64,000 bases of DNA, taken from NCBI GenBank assembly GCA_902168205.1, contig CABHOK010000003.1, positions 496,001-560,000 on the forward strand. Reading direction: 5' to 3'. The translations under genes were made by a program, and so were the position numbers. The DNA is from an uncultured Chitinophaga sp. GTDB taxonomy: Bacteria > Bacteroidota > Bacteroidia > Cytophagales > Cyclobacteriaceae. Shown here piece by piece: positions 35,109-44,221 of this stretch; position 1 is the stretch's first letter; each line of letters begins with the position of its first letter. The notes beneath the pieces were generated by a model. It did no database searches and was not told the origin of the DNA. It worked only from the letters and a program-made list of their open reading frames with translations.

Positions 35109-35192
35109 TTATAGTTTTTCGAAGTAGTCAATTGCTTTAAAAAACAGCATGAAGCATAAAAGGCCCGATGCTATCAGTATGAAAGTAATCAT
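35109..35192 (-). CDS. 27-residue single-span membrane protein upstream of kdpF
   Basis: The ORF reads MITFILIASGLLCFMLFFKA then IDYFEKL: one hydrophobic helix followed by a short charged tail. Its size, spacing (5 nt from kdpF) and membrane nature suggest a further small component or regulator of the Kdp complex, analogous to KdpF. The tail IDYFEKL differs from KdpF's KPEKF, so it is not simply a duplicate. It has an ATG start, a TAA stop and tight operon packing, which support translation. Confidence 0.7.
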   Translation of the reverse strand: MITFILIASGLLCFMLFFKAIDYFEKL

Positions 35193-35232
35193 GGATATAT
35201 AGTTTAGTGTTGATAAGTTATCGTCAGAAAGA

Positions 35233-35595
35233 TTAAGGCATGCTGGTGTTGTGCTGGCGCATATACTCTATCCGGAGTTCGGCTGGCATATTTTCATATA
35301 CCCATTTTTTCTCATTTTCATGCAGTGCAAGTGAGCGAGAGAGCGAGTACAGGTATACATTCATGATTCCGTTCTTCACGGTTTCATTTCCTTCTTTGAA
35401 TAGTTTAAAGGCTACACGAAGGTAACGCTCAAGTTTTCGATAATGCTTTTGCTCGCAGAGCGAAACAGAAGCATCTGTGAAAGATTGGATGGATTTATAA
35501 AACCGCTTGGTATAGTGTGGGTCGGCTTCGCCTTCAGGTATTTCACCTTCCAGCATTACCAGGGCAATTCGCTCGTTGATCATATCTGTTTTCAT
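35233..35595 (-). CDS. Hypothetical protein at the head of the kdp operon (DUF7674-like)
   Basis: 120 residues, helical, soluble: ERIALVMLEGEIPEGEADPH, KRFYKSIQSFTDASVSLC, YLRVAFKLFKEGNETVKNGI and MNVYLYSLSRSL. The pattern fits, from memory, the family now called DUF7674. It starts about 8 nt (or 20 nt with the second ATG at 35583) after the expected start site of the sigma-54 promoter and lies 40 nt upstream of the small membrane ORF, so it is the first gene of the kdp transcript. The function is unknown; a regulatory role in K+ response is possible. Confidence 0.75.
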   Translation of the reverse strand: MKTDMINERIALVMLEGEIPEGEADPHYTKRFYKSIQSFTDASVSLCEQKHYRKLERYLRVAFKLFKEGNETVKNGIMNVYLYSLSRSLALHENEKKWVYENMPAELRIEYMRQHNTSMP

Positions 35596-35614
35596 CGTGT
35601 TTGGCCGATGCCTG

Positions 35615-35628
35615 GCAACTGGTGTGCC
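35615..35628 (-). promoter_or_regulatory. Sigma-54 promoter of the kdp operon
   Basis: The minus strand reads GGCACACCAGTTGC, with the GG (-24) and GC (-12) dinucleotides exactly 10 nt apart and five of six -24 bases (GGCAC) plus TTGC at -12 conserved. Transcription would start near 35603, just before the first gene. An inverted repeat ATCAAT-N9-ATTGAT (35649-35669) upstream could be an activator site, although it is unusually close. A sigma-54 activator is encoded at 36431-37795. Confidence 0.75.
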
Positions 35629-35676
35629 TGCTATAGAAAATACTTGTAATCAATGTTTTATAGATTGATGAAGTAA

Positions 35677-35705
35677 AAAGACCCTTCGGATTCCGAAGGG
35701 TCTTT
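35677..35705 (-). terminator. Rho-independent terminator
   Basis: AAAGACCCTTCGGA (35677-35690) pairs with TCCGAAGGGTCTTT (35692-35705), followed on the minus strand by a T run. It ends the GNAT gene and separates it from the kdp promoter. Confidence 0.85.
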
Positions 35706-35731
35706 CGAAATTGGAAGGCTTGAACGCATAC

Positions 35732-36316
35732 TTAAACGGTCTCAATTTTAATAGCGGGATCGAAGCGCATGGCTGTGCAGAGGCAGAACTTTTTACCGGT
35801 GCGTTGAAGAATGTCGTGATTCACACAGGACGCACAACCTTTCCAGAACTGCTCATCGTGTGGCATTTCTGAAAACGCAGTAGGGTAGAAGCCAAGCTCA
35901 GTATTGATTTTCATAACAGCAGCACTGGTAGTTATGCCAACCATGCTGGCCTGCGGATATTTATACCGGCATAGTTCAAAGATCTTTGTTTTGAGCTGTG
36001 TGGCTATACCATGCTCGCGAAACTCAGGAGCAACGATAAGCCCGGAGTTCGATACAAACAATCCATTTTGCCAGCATGCAAGGTAACAGAAACCTGCCCA
36101 GGTGTTGTCGTGATACATCGCGATCATCGCGTTGCCTGCACGCATATAGTCTATCAATGTATCAGGCGAACGTTTGGAAATTCCGGTTCCGCGCGCAGCT
36201 GCACTTCGTGACATGGTTTCGGCTATAAGAGGAGCAAGGTGAAAATGTTTTTCGGAAGCGACTTCTATACGAAAGTCGCTATGATCAGAATTCATAGTTG
36301 CATCATTAAAACACAA
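35732..36316 (-). CDS. GNAT acetyltransferase of the Bacteroidota arginine-pathway type (candidate N-acetylglutamate synthase)
   Basis: 194 residues (an in-frame ATG at 36292 is a likely alternative start). The GNAT core includes ANAMIAMYH-like strands, SGLIVAPEFREHGIATQLK (acetyl-CoA loop) and VMKINTELGFYPTAFSEMP. The cysteine-rich end FWKGCASCVNHDIL and KKFCLCTAMRFDP is characteristic of the GNAT gene that precedes argG in many Bacteroidota. Here it is an orphan with no arg genes nearby. The exact substrate is unproven; it has its own terminator. Confidence 0.82.
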   Translation of the reverse strand: MCFNDATMNSDHSDFRIEVASEKHFHLAPLIAETMSRSAAARGTGISKRSPDTLIDYMRAGNAMIAMYHDNTWAGFCYLACWQNGLFVSNSGLIVAPEFREHGIATQLKTKIFELCRYKYPQASMVGITTSAAVMKINTELGFYPTAFSEMPHDEQFWKGCASCVNHDILQRTGKKFCLCTAMRFDPAIKIETV

Positions 36317-36373
36317 CGCGAGGCAATATCTATACCACGCGCCAAATAGATGATGGTGAACGTGTTTTAAAAA

Positions 36374-36405
36374 AGTATACCCTTCCGTTTCCGAAAGGGT
36401 ATACT
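36374..36405 (-). terminator. Rho-independent terminator
   Basis: AGTATACCCTT (36374-36384) pairs with AAGGGTATACT (36395-36405), with additional pairing inside; on the minus strand it is followed by TTTTTT. It ends the sigma-54 response-regulator gene. Confidence 0.85.
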
Positions 36406-36430
36406 GAAATAGTAAGGCATATATATGCGA

Positions 36431-37795
36431 TCAGGACAGATTATAGTCTTTGATCTTCTGATATAGTGTCGTCAACCCAATGCCCAGTAGTTTGGCAGTT
36501 TGTGTCTTGTTGCCTTTGGTATAGGCCAGTACTTTCTGAATATGTTTCTTCTCGGCAGAGGCAAGATCCATACTGCCATCTGTCAGGGTATCATCGTGCA
36601 GGTTGAAATCGTAAGGTAAGATGTCAGCATCGAGTACCGGTTGGTCATTCAGTATAATACATCGTTCAATAACGTTTTTCAATTCACGGATATTTCCTTT
36701 CCATGGATGCTCCTGCAGCGATTTTAAAAATGTTGGTGACATGGCCGGAGCTGATGTATTGGTCTTTATAGAAAAGTAGTTGATAAAATGCTCAGACAAT
36801 TTTTTGATATCATCTTTCCGTTCGCGAAGCGGTGGCAGCGAAATGGTGAACACTGACAACCGGTAGAATAAATCGCTCCTGAAATTTCCGGCCTCTGACT
36901 CTTTTTCAAGATTACGGTTGGTGGCAGCAATGAAGCGTACATTTACCTGGCGTGCTTTACTTTCGCCAACGCGGTAAAATTCACCCGTCTCCAGCACGCG
37001 AAGTAACTTTGCCTGGAGATCGATGTGCATCTCGCCAATTTCATCGAGAAAGAGTGTTCCTTCATGGGCTTCTTCGATATATCCTTTCTTCGATTTGGTG
37101 GCGCCCGTAAAAGCACCTTCGGCATGGCCGAACAATTCACTCTCCAGGAGATCTTTTGGAAACGCGCTGCAATTAACGGCTATAAATGATTTTGCTTTAC
37201 GAGGACTTTCATAATGTATAGCCTGCGCAAATACTTCTTTACCAGTTCCGGTTTCGCCCAGTAGCAACACCGTTGTGTGCGTAGCGGATACCTTCCGGGC
37301 AAGTTCTACACTTTGTAACAACAGTTTGTTTTGGCCGAGTACATTATCAAACCCAAAGCGTTGTTGAAGCTTTGATTCAAGATTATATACTTTCTGCCGA
37401 AGCAGGGCTTTCTCGGAAGCTTTGCTTAACAACGGAATAATTTTTTCAGGATGCTCACTCTTCGTGAGATAATCGAACGCTCCGTTTTTGATGGCTTTGA
37501 CACCATCTTCGATTGTACCGTATGCCGTGAGTACAATGACTTCCGCCACCGGGTAATCTTGCTTGATCTTGCTCACAAGTTCTACGCCATTGCCATCGGG
37601 AAGCTTGACATCCGATACAACAATGCTGATACTCTCTTTGTCCAATACCCGTATACCTTCTTTGATAGATGCCGCCTGGTATACGGTATATCCTTCAAGC
37701 TCAACTACGCGTGCCAGCAGCTTGCGCAGGTTCTCTTCATCATCGATGATTAAAACATTACTGTTGTTCAATGCCGTACAATCTGATTTCTGCAA
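36431..37795 (-). CDS. Sigma-54-dependent response regulator (NtrC family)
   Basis: 454 residues. The receiver domain carries the phosphoacceptor D62 (SIVVSDVKLPDG). The AAA+ domain has Walker A GETGTGKE (180-187), the sigma-54 contact loop GAFTGA (227-232), Walker B TLFLDEIGE and an R-finger region. The C-terminal Fis-type helix-turn-helix reads TQTAKLLGIGLTTLYQKIKD. It is complete and presumably active. In Bacteroidota such regulators sit next to kdp genes, and the sigma-54 promoter upstream of the kdp operon lies under 1 kb away. I infer that it receives phosphate from the kinase at 26631-28343. Confidence 0.93.
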   Translation of the reverse strand: MQKSDCTALNNSNVLIIDDEENLRKLLARVVELEGYTVYQAASIKEGIRVLDKESISIVVSDVKLPDGNGVELVSKIKQDYPVAEVIVLTAYGTIEDGVKAIKNGAFDYLTKSEHPEKIIPLLSKASEKALLRQKVYNLESKLQQRFGFDNVLGQNKLLLQSVELARKVSATHTTVLLLGETGTGKEVFAQAIHYESPRKAKSFIAVNCSAFPKDLLESELFGHAEGAFTGATKSKKGYIEEAHEGTLFLDEIGEMHIDLQAKLLRVLETGEFYRVGESKARQVNVRFIAATNRNLEKESEAGNFRSDLFYRLSVFTISLPPLRERKDDIKKLSEHFINYFSIKTNTSAPAMSPTFLKSLQEHPWKGNIRELKNVIERCIILNDQPVLDADILPYDFNLHDDTLTDGSMDLASAEKKHIQKVLAYTKGNKTQTAKLLGIGLTTLYQKIKDYNLS

Positions 37796-38234
37796 AGTAA
37801 AATATCTTTTCCCGATACATTCAACTAACCCCCGGTAGTTTTTTGCAGGTTACACGATGCGCTGTGTACGGATATAGAGATATAGTGACTATTGGGAGGA
37901 GCGTATGCACGCTTTTTCAATTGCCAAACGTTTGCTTTAAACGGCCCCGGAACTTGCATGAACTTTATTGCAAAAAAATGTGTAGTTTTGTTATTCAATT
38001 CCTTGAATCCGCTGAAGGTTATTTTCTCATGAAAGAACGTTCCCTCCTTCCAGATTTTATCAATTGAAGAGACATAAGGTCTCAGATTCGTATTTGTTCA
38101 TTTTTAACCTCTTCGATTATGAATTTATTCGCAGGAACATTAACCGCAGTGTAACCGAAGATGCCCCTCCCCTGAACACAGATAAAAAATAAATTTTTAA
38201 GCAGCTATAGTATTTTATACTTTCAATTTACTCA
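37796..38234. other. Intergenic region between divergent regulator and primary sigma genes
   Basis: 439 nt, AT-rich. A single -7-like element TAGTTTTG (37983-37990, plus) has no -33 partner at the right distance. The rpoD leader may be long. I see no ORF I would defend. Confidence 0.45.
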
Positions 38235-39098
38235 ATGAGACAACTCAAAATTACCAAGCAAATAACCAATCGGGAGAGTCAGTCCCTGGATAAATATTTA
38301 CAAGAGATCGGCAAGGTTGATCTGATTTCTGCTGAGGCAGAAGTTGATCTTGCCAAGCGAATAAAACAAGGCGACCAGATTGCACTGGAGAAACTGACAA
38401 AGGCTAATCTTCGATTTGTTGTGTCGGTTGCCAAACAATATCAGAACAATGGTCTCACACTTGGTGATTTGATTAATGAAGGTAATGTTGGTCTCATAAA
38501 AGCAGCCATGCGTTTTGATGAAACACGAGGTTTCAAATTTATTTCATACGCGGTGTGGTGGATCCGGCAGTCTATCATGCAGGCGCTTGCCGAACAATCA
38601 CGCGTAGTGCGCTTGCCGTTGAACCGGGTTGGATCATTGAACAAAGTGTTAAAGACATACTCTGTGCTCGAACAGAAATTTCAGCGAGAGCCTTCTGCTG
38701 ATGAGCTGGCCGAGTTTATGGATGTGCCCGTTGAAGAAGTTGAAACCACCATGCGTTCAGCCGGCAGGCATCTGTCGATGGACGCACCGTTTGTAAATGG
38801 CGAAGACAATACCTTGCTCGATGTACTGGAAGTAAACAACGATGTAACACCCGATTCGGAATTGATAATGGATTCATTGAAGCGCGAAGTATCACGGGCG
38901 TTGGCTACACTTACACAACGGGAAGCTGAAGTTATTTCTTACTATTTTGGCTTAAATGATAACAGCCCGATGACGCTGGAGGAAATAGGAGAGCGGTTTA
39001 ATCTTACGCGCGAACGGGTAAGACAAATAAAAGAGAAAGCAACTCGCAGGCTTCGCCATACTTCGCGAAGCAAATCATTGAAGAGTTATTTAGGTTAG
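38235..39098 (+). CDS. rpoD: Primary RNA polymerase sigma factor (RpoD/SigA)
   Basis: 287 residues, the short form normal in Bacteroidota, lacking the long region 1.1. Region 1.2 is [14 protein letters not shown]. Region 2 includes [26 protein letters not shown] and [15 protein letters not shown]. Region 3 starts [11 protein letters not shown], and region 4 is [26 protein letters not shown]. It directs transcription from the TTTG/TAnnTTTG promoters seen in this window. The start matches the universal [20 protein letters not shown]. Confidence 0.97.
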   Translation: MRQLKITKQITNRESQSLDKYLQEIGKVDLISAEAEVDLAKRIKQGDQIALEKLTKANLRFVVSVAKQYQNNGLTLGDLINEGNVGLIKAAMRFDETRGFKFISYAVWWIRQSIMQALAEQSRVVRLPLNRVGSLNKVLKTYSVLEQKFQREPSADELAEFMDVPVEEVETTMRSAGRHLSMDAPFVNGEDNTLLDVLEVNNDVTPDSELIMDSLKREVSRALATLTQREAEVISYYFGLNDNSPMTLEEIGERFNLTRERVRQIKEKATRRLRHTSRSKSLKSYLG

Positions 39099-39124
39099 AA
39101 GAACGCTTACTAAAAACTATATAA

Positions 39125-39481
39125 ATGGACCCTAAATTTTACAGTTCGTTCAATAACCAGGTATATGTTTCTTTGTGGAACAAGTATCGACCGGCCATAC
39201 TTCAACTGATGATTGCATCGGAAAGCAGCCCGCAGGAGTACACGCTTTCCGGTCATGAGTTTAAGACGTTAAATCCGAAAGATCGAAACGGCTATTCATT
39301 TACATTGCAAGCTCACCAGGGCAAAGCTTTGAATAATATACAGAAGTCAGTCACTGCACAGGATTTACTATATATGCTTTCGCTTTCACCCAAGGCGTGC
39401 GAATTGATGGATGCCGGCAAATATGAATTCACACTAACGAAACAATTCAAGTTGCTCATAACCAAATTACAGGATGCCTAG
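39125..39481 (+). CDS. Hypothetical protein downstream of rpoD
   Basis: 118 residues, no signal peptide or membrane span, starting 26 nt after rpoD and ending at a terminator, so co-transcription is likely. Recognisable stretches are FYSSFNNQVYVSLWNKYRPA, LSGHEFKTLNPKDRNGYSF and LSLSPKACELMDAGKYEFTL. I do not recognise a family. Confidence 0.75.
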   Translation: MDPKFYSSFNNQVYVSLWNKYRPAILQLMIASESSPQEYTLSGHEFKTLNPKDRNGYSFTLQAHQGKALNNIQKSVTAQDLLYMLSLSPKACELMDAGKYEFTLTKQFKLLITKLQDA

Positions 39482-39520
39482 CACAAAGAAAGTGGTTTGA
39501 TATTTCTGGCTTGATGCCCC

Positions 39521-39559
39521 AAAAAAAAAGCACCTTCGAAATTCGGAGGTGCTTTTTTT
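39521..39559. terminator. Bidirectional terminator
   Basis: An A9 run, then GCACCTTCGAA / ATTCGGAGGTGC (stem about 39530-39552), then T7. It serves both the gene downstream of rpoD (+) and the cold-shock-domain gene (-). Confidence 0.88.
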
Positions 39560-39581
39560 ATAGTATGCTTTTTACGGGGTC

Positions 39582-40034
39582 TTACCTCACTAATTTTACA
39601 TTAATAGCATTCAGCCCCTTAGGTCCCATTTCAGTCTCAAACGTAACAACATCGTTTTCCTGGATGCGTGTTGTAATGCTTTTGCTACCCACAAATATAC
39701 TTTCCTTGGTTTCGGTGTCGCGTATAAAACCAAATCCCTTCGAGGTATTAAAGAACGTAACGGTTCCGGTTCGCTGGTTTACAGGAGTAGCGCCTTCGTT
39801 GTTACGCGATCCGATAACCACATCTTCTACGTTAATGGATTTCTTTTTATTGGGGTCTGGTGGAGTGGATACGATGTTTCCGTTCTCATCAACATACGCC
39901 ATCATGTCCTCCAGCGTCAATCCGTCTTTTGCATTCGCCTTCCGTTCTTCCTTGCGCTGTTCCTTTTCCTTCTTTTTCTGAAGGCGCTTCTTCTCCATCT
40001 CTTTTTTGTTGAATGTTTCTTGTGGTCGGGCCAT
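39582..40034 (-). CDS. Cold-shock-domain protein with basic coiled N-terminal extension
   Basis: 150 residues. Residues about 8-35 are a highly charged K/E/R helix, 36-85 a linker (LTLEDMMAYVDENGNIV) and 88-150 the cold-shock OB fold. RNP1 is KGFGFIR, and RNP2 is present as ESIFVGS instead of the usual IFVHxS, so the aromatic/His in RNP2 is replaced. The domain binds single-stranded RNA or DNA. The extension is typical of a Bacteroidota subgroup and may contact ribosomes or RNA. It is a single gene with its own terminator. Confidence 0.9.
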   Translation of the reverse strand: MARPQETFNKKEMEKKRLQKKKEKEQRKEERKANAKDGLTLEDMMAYVDENGNIVSTPPDPNKKKSINVEDVVIGSRNNEGATPVNQRTGTVTFFNTSKGFGFIRDTETKESIFVGSKSITTRIQENDVVTFETEMGPKGLNAINVKLVR

Positions 40035-40835
40035 AATGCAATGAATTTTAATATTGAAAAGGAACTTTGTGCGTGGGTTGGGAACAGTTAAAGCTTATCC
40101 TTCCCCACGTCAGAAAGGAGTGAGAAAGATACTGATTTTATTTTGAAAATGAGTCCTGAGATTTTAACGGAAACGATTCATGAAGATAATTTAACGAAAA
40201 CAGTGATAAGTTTACTTTGGAAAACGATGACGTTTCGGTTGAATATGGTATAACGTTATATACCTGGCGTTGGCGTTGGGAGAAAAACATTCGGTTGAAA
40301 TGCAACGACCAAGATCGTACTCTCGTGACGATCGATTTCAGACTGATGCATGTTTCGGTCCAAGCACAGTCGAAACCTGCATTATTCTCTCATCACAATT
40401 TCAATGCATAATGTGATTGCTCGCCGGTCCAAGGAGCCTTTTAATCGCAATTATAACAGCTTCGTTTGGTGGCCGCCTACAGGCTGTGCGTTATAAAATT
40501 CAAGTCGATTATGTTCAAATGCTTAGGTTGAATCGAACGCGCTCCGGGCATTGATGTCTGCTACTTGTTTAGCCCTGCTCGTTGCTTTGTGTAACAAAAC
40601 GTGCAGTAGCTGTGCCGTTAATGTGACGTTGGTTGTGTTCTCTGATATACCTGATGATGATCGTATTTCTTTGCAGATACTCCAAAAGTTTAGCGATTGT
40701 AGAGTATAGTATAAATACACTTTACCTGGAAACGATCCGGTACGTTGTAAACAGTTATTTGAGTTCAATGACTTCTGTAAAAATACGGATGCAGTTCTGT
40801 GTAATCTTTTGAGTTTATATGAAAATACTTTGCCG
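40035..40835. other. Gene-poor region
   Basis: About 800 nt between the cold-shock gene and a candidate small RNA. The short frames present (for example 40217-40411 plus and 40523-40768 minus) have no recognisable protein features. The first part probably holds the cold-shock gene's promoter and leader. Confidence 0.5.
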
Positions 40836-40843
40836 TAGATTTG
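40836..40843 (+). promoter_or_regulatory. Bacteroidota -7 element TAGATTTG of a candidate sRNA
   Basis: TAGATTTG matches TAnnTTTG. A TTTG lies at 40808-40811, a 24-nt spacer, slightly longer than the usual 19-23. It is placed about 90 nt before a strong terminator with no ORF between. Confidence 0.5.
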
Positions 40844-40848
40844 TTGCA

Positions 40849-40932
40849 GTTCTCACCTGTGCATAGACAGGTTAGGTTAAGTACAATTTGGGTTAAGAGA
40901 GGCCGAATATCCAGACGGGATGTTCGGTCTTT
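40849..40932 (+). ncRNA. Candidate small RNA of about 85 nt
   Basis: After the promoter at 40836-40843 the sequence forms a perfect 6-bp hairpin ACCTGT-GCATAG-ACAGGT (40855-40872). A single-stranded stretch of about 25 nt follows, then a long terminator hairpin (about 40899-40929: AGGCCGAATATCC with GGGATGTTCGGTCT) and eight Ts. No coding frame with a plausible start lies inside. The architecture, promoter then hairpin, linker and intrinsic terminator, is that of a stand-alone sRNA. No family is recognised. Confidence 0.5.
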
Positions 40933-40934
40933 TT

Positions 40935-41479
40935 TTTATTCATATAGTTCTCTGCATATTTCTCTTCCTGGTGATGTGATATTCACGATATACTTATTCT
41001 TTCACGTGTACATTACATTTTTAGAGGTAGTCACATCAGGTCCTTTGTATTACATGAAGATGATTTTTTCTGTTTGTAAACGATTCGATATAGATTTTTG
41101 CAGGTGAAGTTTAATTCATACAGCTATGAAGTAAGGTATATCCGATAAAATTATTTTGTGTTAAGGTTGGTGAATGATGTGCTGGACTTGTGCAAGTGTC
41201 AGGAACGTCTAATAGGTGAATTGAATGGATTTTACGATAAATAGAGTATATCGGATGTGGCGTTACTATTAGTTTAAGATACATACCATAATATATAGTA
41301 TATGTCTAAGCGAAATAATGATAATACTTGTGTGTAAGTATAAATACGGATACTACTTTCTGTATAAAAAATGATATGATGCCGTAATTATACGGAACAC
41401 TGCGCAGATTGAGAATGAATAAAATTGCAGTGTTAAAATTATAAATTCTTACATACGAAAGATAACCCCCGCGTATAAG
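40935..41479. other. AT-rich intergenic region upstream of cheW
   Basis: About 545 nt with many TATA words and no convincing ORF or structure. It presumably contains the promoter of the cheW-mcp pair. Confidence 0.45.
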
Positions 41480-41959
41480 ATGATTTCAAGTCTTACATCG
41501 AATTCTTATCTCACTTTTTTAATTGGTAACGATAAGTTTGCTGTACCGGTAGAGCATGTACAGGAAGTTATAGAAGTAGATCAGGTTACAAAACTTCCTC
41601 ACGCACCGGCCTATATGCTGGGTATTATTAACCTGAGAGGAAAGATTCTTCCGCTAATTGATACGCGACAAAAACTTGGATTGCCCTCTGCTGAAGTAAC
41701 ACATAGCAACCGCATCCTGGTACTGGATATAAAAGATGCTGACAACAAGCAATTGCTGATCGGTGCCACGGTAGATATAGCCCGAGAAGTTGTGGCCATC
41801 GGACCACAGGATGTACAAGATCCTGCACATATTCAATACAACAACACAACATCGCTATCGGGTATTGTTAACCATCAGGGAGACATTACTATGATACTGA
41901 ATGTACCAACTCTTTTTTCGATCGGTGAAATTACATCGTTCGATTTGCCTGTGAATTAA
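41480..41959 (+). CDS. cheW: Chemotaxis coupling protein CheW
   Basis: 159 residues forming the two SH3-like barrels of CheW. Visible are [24 protein letters not shown]-type [28 protein letters not shown] and [20 protein letters not shown]. CheW links chemoreceptors to the kinase CheA. The receptor gene follows 13 nt later. No cheA, cheY, cheB or cheR is in the window, so the pair is an orphan receptor module feeding kinase genes elsewhere or controlling another output such as gliding or type IV pili. Confidence 0.93.
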   Translation: MISSLTSNSYLTFLIGNDKFAVPVEHVQEVIEVDQVTKLPHAPAYMLGIINLRGKILPLIDTRQKLGLPSAEVTHSNRILVLDIKDADNKQLLIGATVDIAREVVAIGPQDVQDPAHIQYNNTTSLSGIVNHQGDITMILNVPTLFSIGEITSFDLPVN

Positions 41960-41972
41960 ATATACTTTCATC

Positions 41973-44123
41973 ATGATCAATAATTTTACAATTCGTACCA
42001 AGCTCATTGCTGTATTTACAGTTCTTCTTCTTCTGAAAGGTGTGATCTTTTTTATATCCTACCGGCAGATCAGCGATATCAGTGATAAGCTAAATGAGAT
42101 TACCGATATCAGTGCTGTACAATTGCAACTGATCGGGGATGTTGAAGTAAATCTCACAGAAATAAGCCGGGACCAGAAGAAATTAATTCTCGCTGAAGAT
42201 GAGCAGGGGATGAATGCCCTGAAGCGTTCTATCGAAGGCTTTACAAAAGAGCTGGACAACACGATAGCTGAGCTTGAAAAAATCAGTGACGATGAACAGC
42301 TGCAAAAGATAGCACTATTGAAAACGAAGATAAGTGAGTTTCTGGCCGTTGGTGAAACGGTTGTACGCCTGTCACTTGAAAATACAGAGATACGTGCTAC
42401 CGTACTCTCCGAGAATGAATGCGAGGCCAGCTTTTCAAAAATACTATCAACCGCTGATGAACTGAGAGGCAGCTTTATGGCAACCAATGCAAAAGATCAG
42501 CTTGACAGAATATACCGGATCAAATTGTTGTTGGTTGAATTAAAAAACACTGAAAAACTGATGATCGCTTCGGAGACAGATGAAATGAACAAGTTAATTC
42601 TGTTGCAGGCGAGTGAACTGGAGAATAAGCTTGAATTACTGTCTACAGAACTGGGTGGTAATCTGCAAGGTCCGGAAAGAGCGTTGTTTGACAGACTACA
42701 AATGCAATACAATAATTTTCATACCCTGCACATGCAGGTAATGGAACTGGGACGGAAGAGTACGAAGATAAATGCAGAGGCCTTGTCTGAGGGCGATGTA
42801 GAACGATTGGACAATGAATCAGATGCTATATTAAGTGAGATTGAGTCGGGTATTGAAGGTAAACTTGCGGAAGACAGACTTGCGACTGATGAAATGTATG
42901 CCAGTGCTGTACGAACCATGCTTATCCTGATTGCATTTTCAGTAACGTTCGGTTTACTGGTGGCATTCTGGATATTGAAAGATATAGCATCATCGTTGTT
43001 GGTAGCGAAGACAGCAATCCGTAAAGTAGCGCAAGGTGATTTTTCAACAGATATAGCAGTTGAGAAACGTGACGAGATAGGTGAAATGCTGGAAGAACTC
43101 AAAGCGATGCTTGAAAAACTGCGCAGCAGCGCAGATATAGCCAAGCAAGTGTCTAAAGGTGATCTCACAATGGATTTCAGCACGATGGAAAATAAAGGTG
43201 GTGATCTTGATAATGCGCTTGAAGCCATGGTAAATAATCTTCGCTCTATTACCGCTACCATTTACAACGGTGCGGCTAGTGTATCAACAGCCAGTCACCA
43301 GGTTGCAGCAGCCTCACAGCAAATGTCTCAAGGCGCGCAGGAACAGGCGAGTGCTTCAGAGGAAGTATCTGCTTCCATGGAGCAAATGATCGCGAACATT
43401 GAACAGAACACCACCAACTCACAGGAGACTGAGAAGATCGCGAACAAAGCTGCAACCGATATTAAGATGAGCAATCAGTCTGTTTCAGAAACTGTAGATG
43501 CCATTACTACGATAGCTGAAAAGATTATGATCATCGAGGAGATTGCATCGAAGACAGACTTGCTAGCGCTTAATGCGGCCGTTGAAGCTGCACGTGCCGG
43601 TGAACACGGAAAAGGTTTTGCGGTAGTGGCAGCAGAAGTGCGCAAGCTCGCGGAGAGAAGTCAGCGTGCGGCTGCTGAGATTAACGAGATATCAGCCCGC
43701 ACAGTAAAGATGGCGAAGGAATCAAAAGATATGCTCACCAGTACATTGCCGGATATAAATCGCACCGCAGAGCTTGTGCAGGAAATTGCATCGGCAAGCA
43801 CAGAGCAAAGTCAGGGAGCGAACCAGGTTAATAAAGCGATACAACAGTTGTCGATAGTTACACAAAGCAATGCATCGGCTGCAGAAGAAATGTCTTCAAA
43901 TGCAGAAGAGCTGAATACACTCGCCGAAGAATTGAAAAATGCAATCGGCTACTTTAATATAGGCAGCTTGGCATCCGGAAAAATAATACGTGCTGGTCAG
44001 GGTATAGCTGTATCTGAAAAGAGTAAAGTTGCTGAAGGTAAATCGGTGTCGCGCGGTGCTTCTAACGGTTTTGATTTGAAACTTAGCGATACAGTAAACG
44101 ATAGCGAGTTTACGGAATTCTAA
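41973..44123 (+). CDS. Methyl-accepting chemotaxis protein
   Basis: 716 residues. The first membrane span is at about 11-29, then a long helical periplasmic sensor region (about 30-310) compatible with a four-helix-bundle type, a second span near 310-330 and a HAMP domain ([20 protein letters not shown]). The cytoplasmic signalling domain has the invariant tip [40 protein letters not shown] split here for length. A C-terminal tail without an NWETF-like pentapeptide follows. It should signal with the adjacent CheW; the ligand is unknown. Confidence 0.95.
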   Translation: MINNFTIRTKLIAVFTVLLLLKGVIFFISYRQISDISDKLNEITDISAVQLQLIGDVEVNLTEISRDQKKLILAEDEQGMNALKRSIEGFTKELDNTIAELEKISDDEQLQKIALLKTKISEFLAVGETVVRLSLENTEIRATVLSENECEASFSKILSTADELRGSFMATNAKDQLDRIYRIKLLLVELKNTEKLMIASETDEMNKLILLQASELENKLELLSTELGGNLQGPERALFDRLQMQYNNFHTLHMQVMELGRKSTKINAEALSEGDVERLDNESDAILSEIESGIEGKLAEDRLATDEMYASAVRTMLILIAFSVTFGLLVAFWILKDIASSLLVAKTAIRKVAQGDFSTDIAVEKRDEIGEMLEELKAMLEKLRSSADIAKQVSKGDLTMDFSTMENKGGDLDNALEAMVNNLRSITATIYNGAASVSTASHQVAAASQQMSQGAQEQASASEEVSASMEQMIANIEQNTTNSQETEKIANKAATDIKMSNQSVSETVDAITTIAEKIMIIEEIASKTDLLALNAAVEAARAGEHGKGFAVVAAEVRKLAERSQRAAAEINEISARTVKMAKESKDMLTSTLPDINRTAELVQEIASASTEQSQGANQVNKAIQQLSIVTQSNASAAEEMSSNAEELNTLAEELKNAIGYFNIGSLASGKIIRAGQGIAVSEKSKVAEGKSVSRGASNGFDLKLSDTVNDSEFTEF

Positions 44124-44148
44124 ATTACTCTTAAGTGCTACCATTTTA

Positions 44149-44181
44149 TTGCCTGATTGTATAGTATATGCAATCAGGCAA
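44149..44181. terminator. Hairpin after the chemoreceptor gene
   Basis: TTGCCTGATTG (44149-44159) pairs perfectly with CAATCAGGCAA (44171-44181). No clear T-tract follows on the plus strand, so termination may be weak. Confidence 0.5.
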
Positions 44182-44221
44182 ATACGTCTTCATTGATAAT
44201 GTTTAGTCTGGCTTTACTGCG

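Noticed and set aside
37983-37990. TAGTTTTG as a promoter upstream of rpoD
   Set aside because: It matches the -7 consensus but no TTTG lies at an acceptable distance upstream, so it is not listed as a promoter.
40217-40411. 64-codon ORF in the gene-poor region
   Set aside because: Composition and residue pattern are not protein-like, and it has no promoter or neighbour context.
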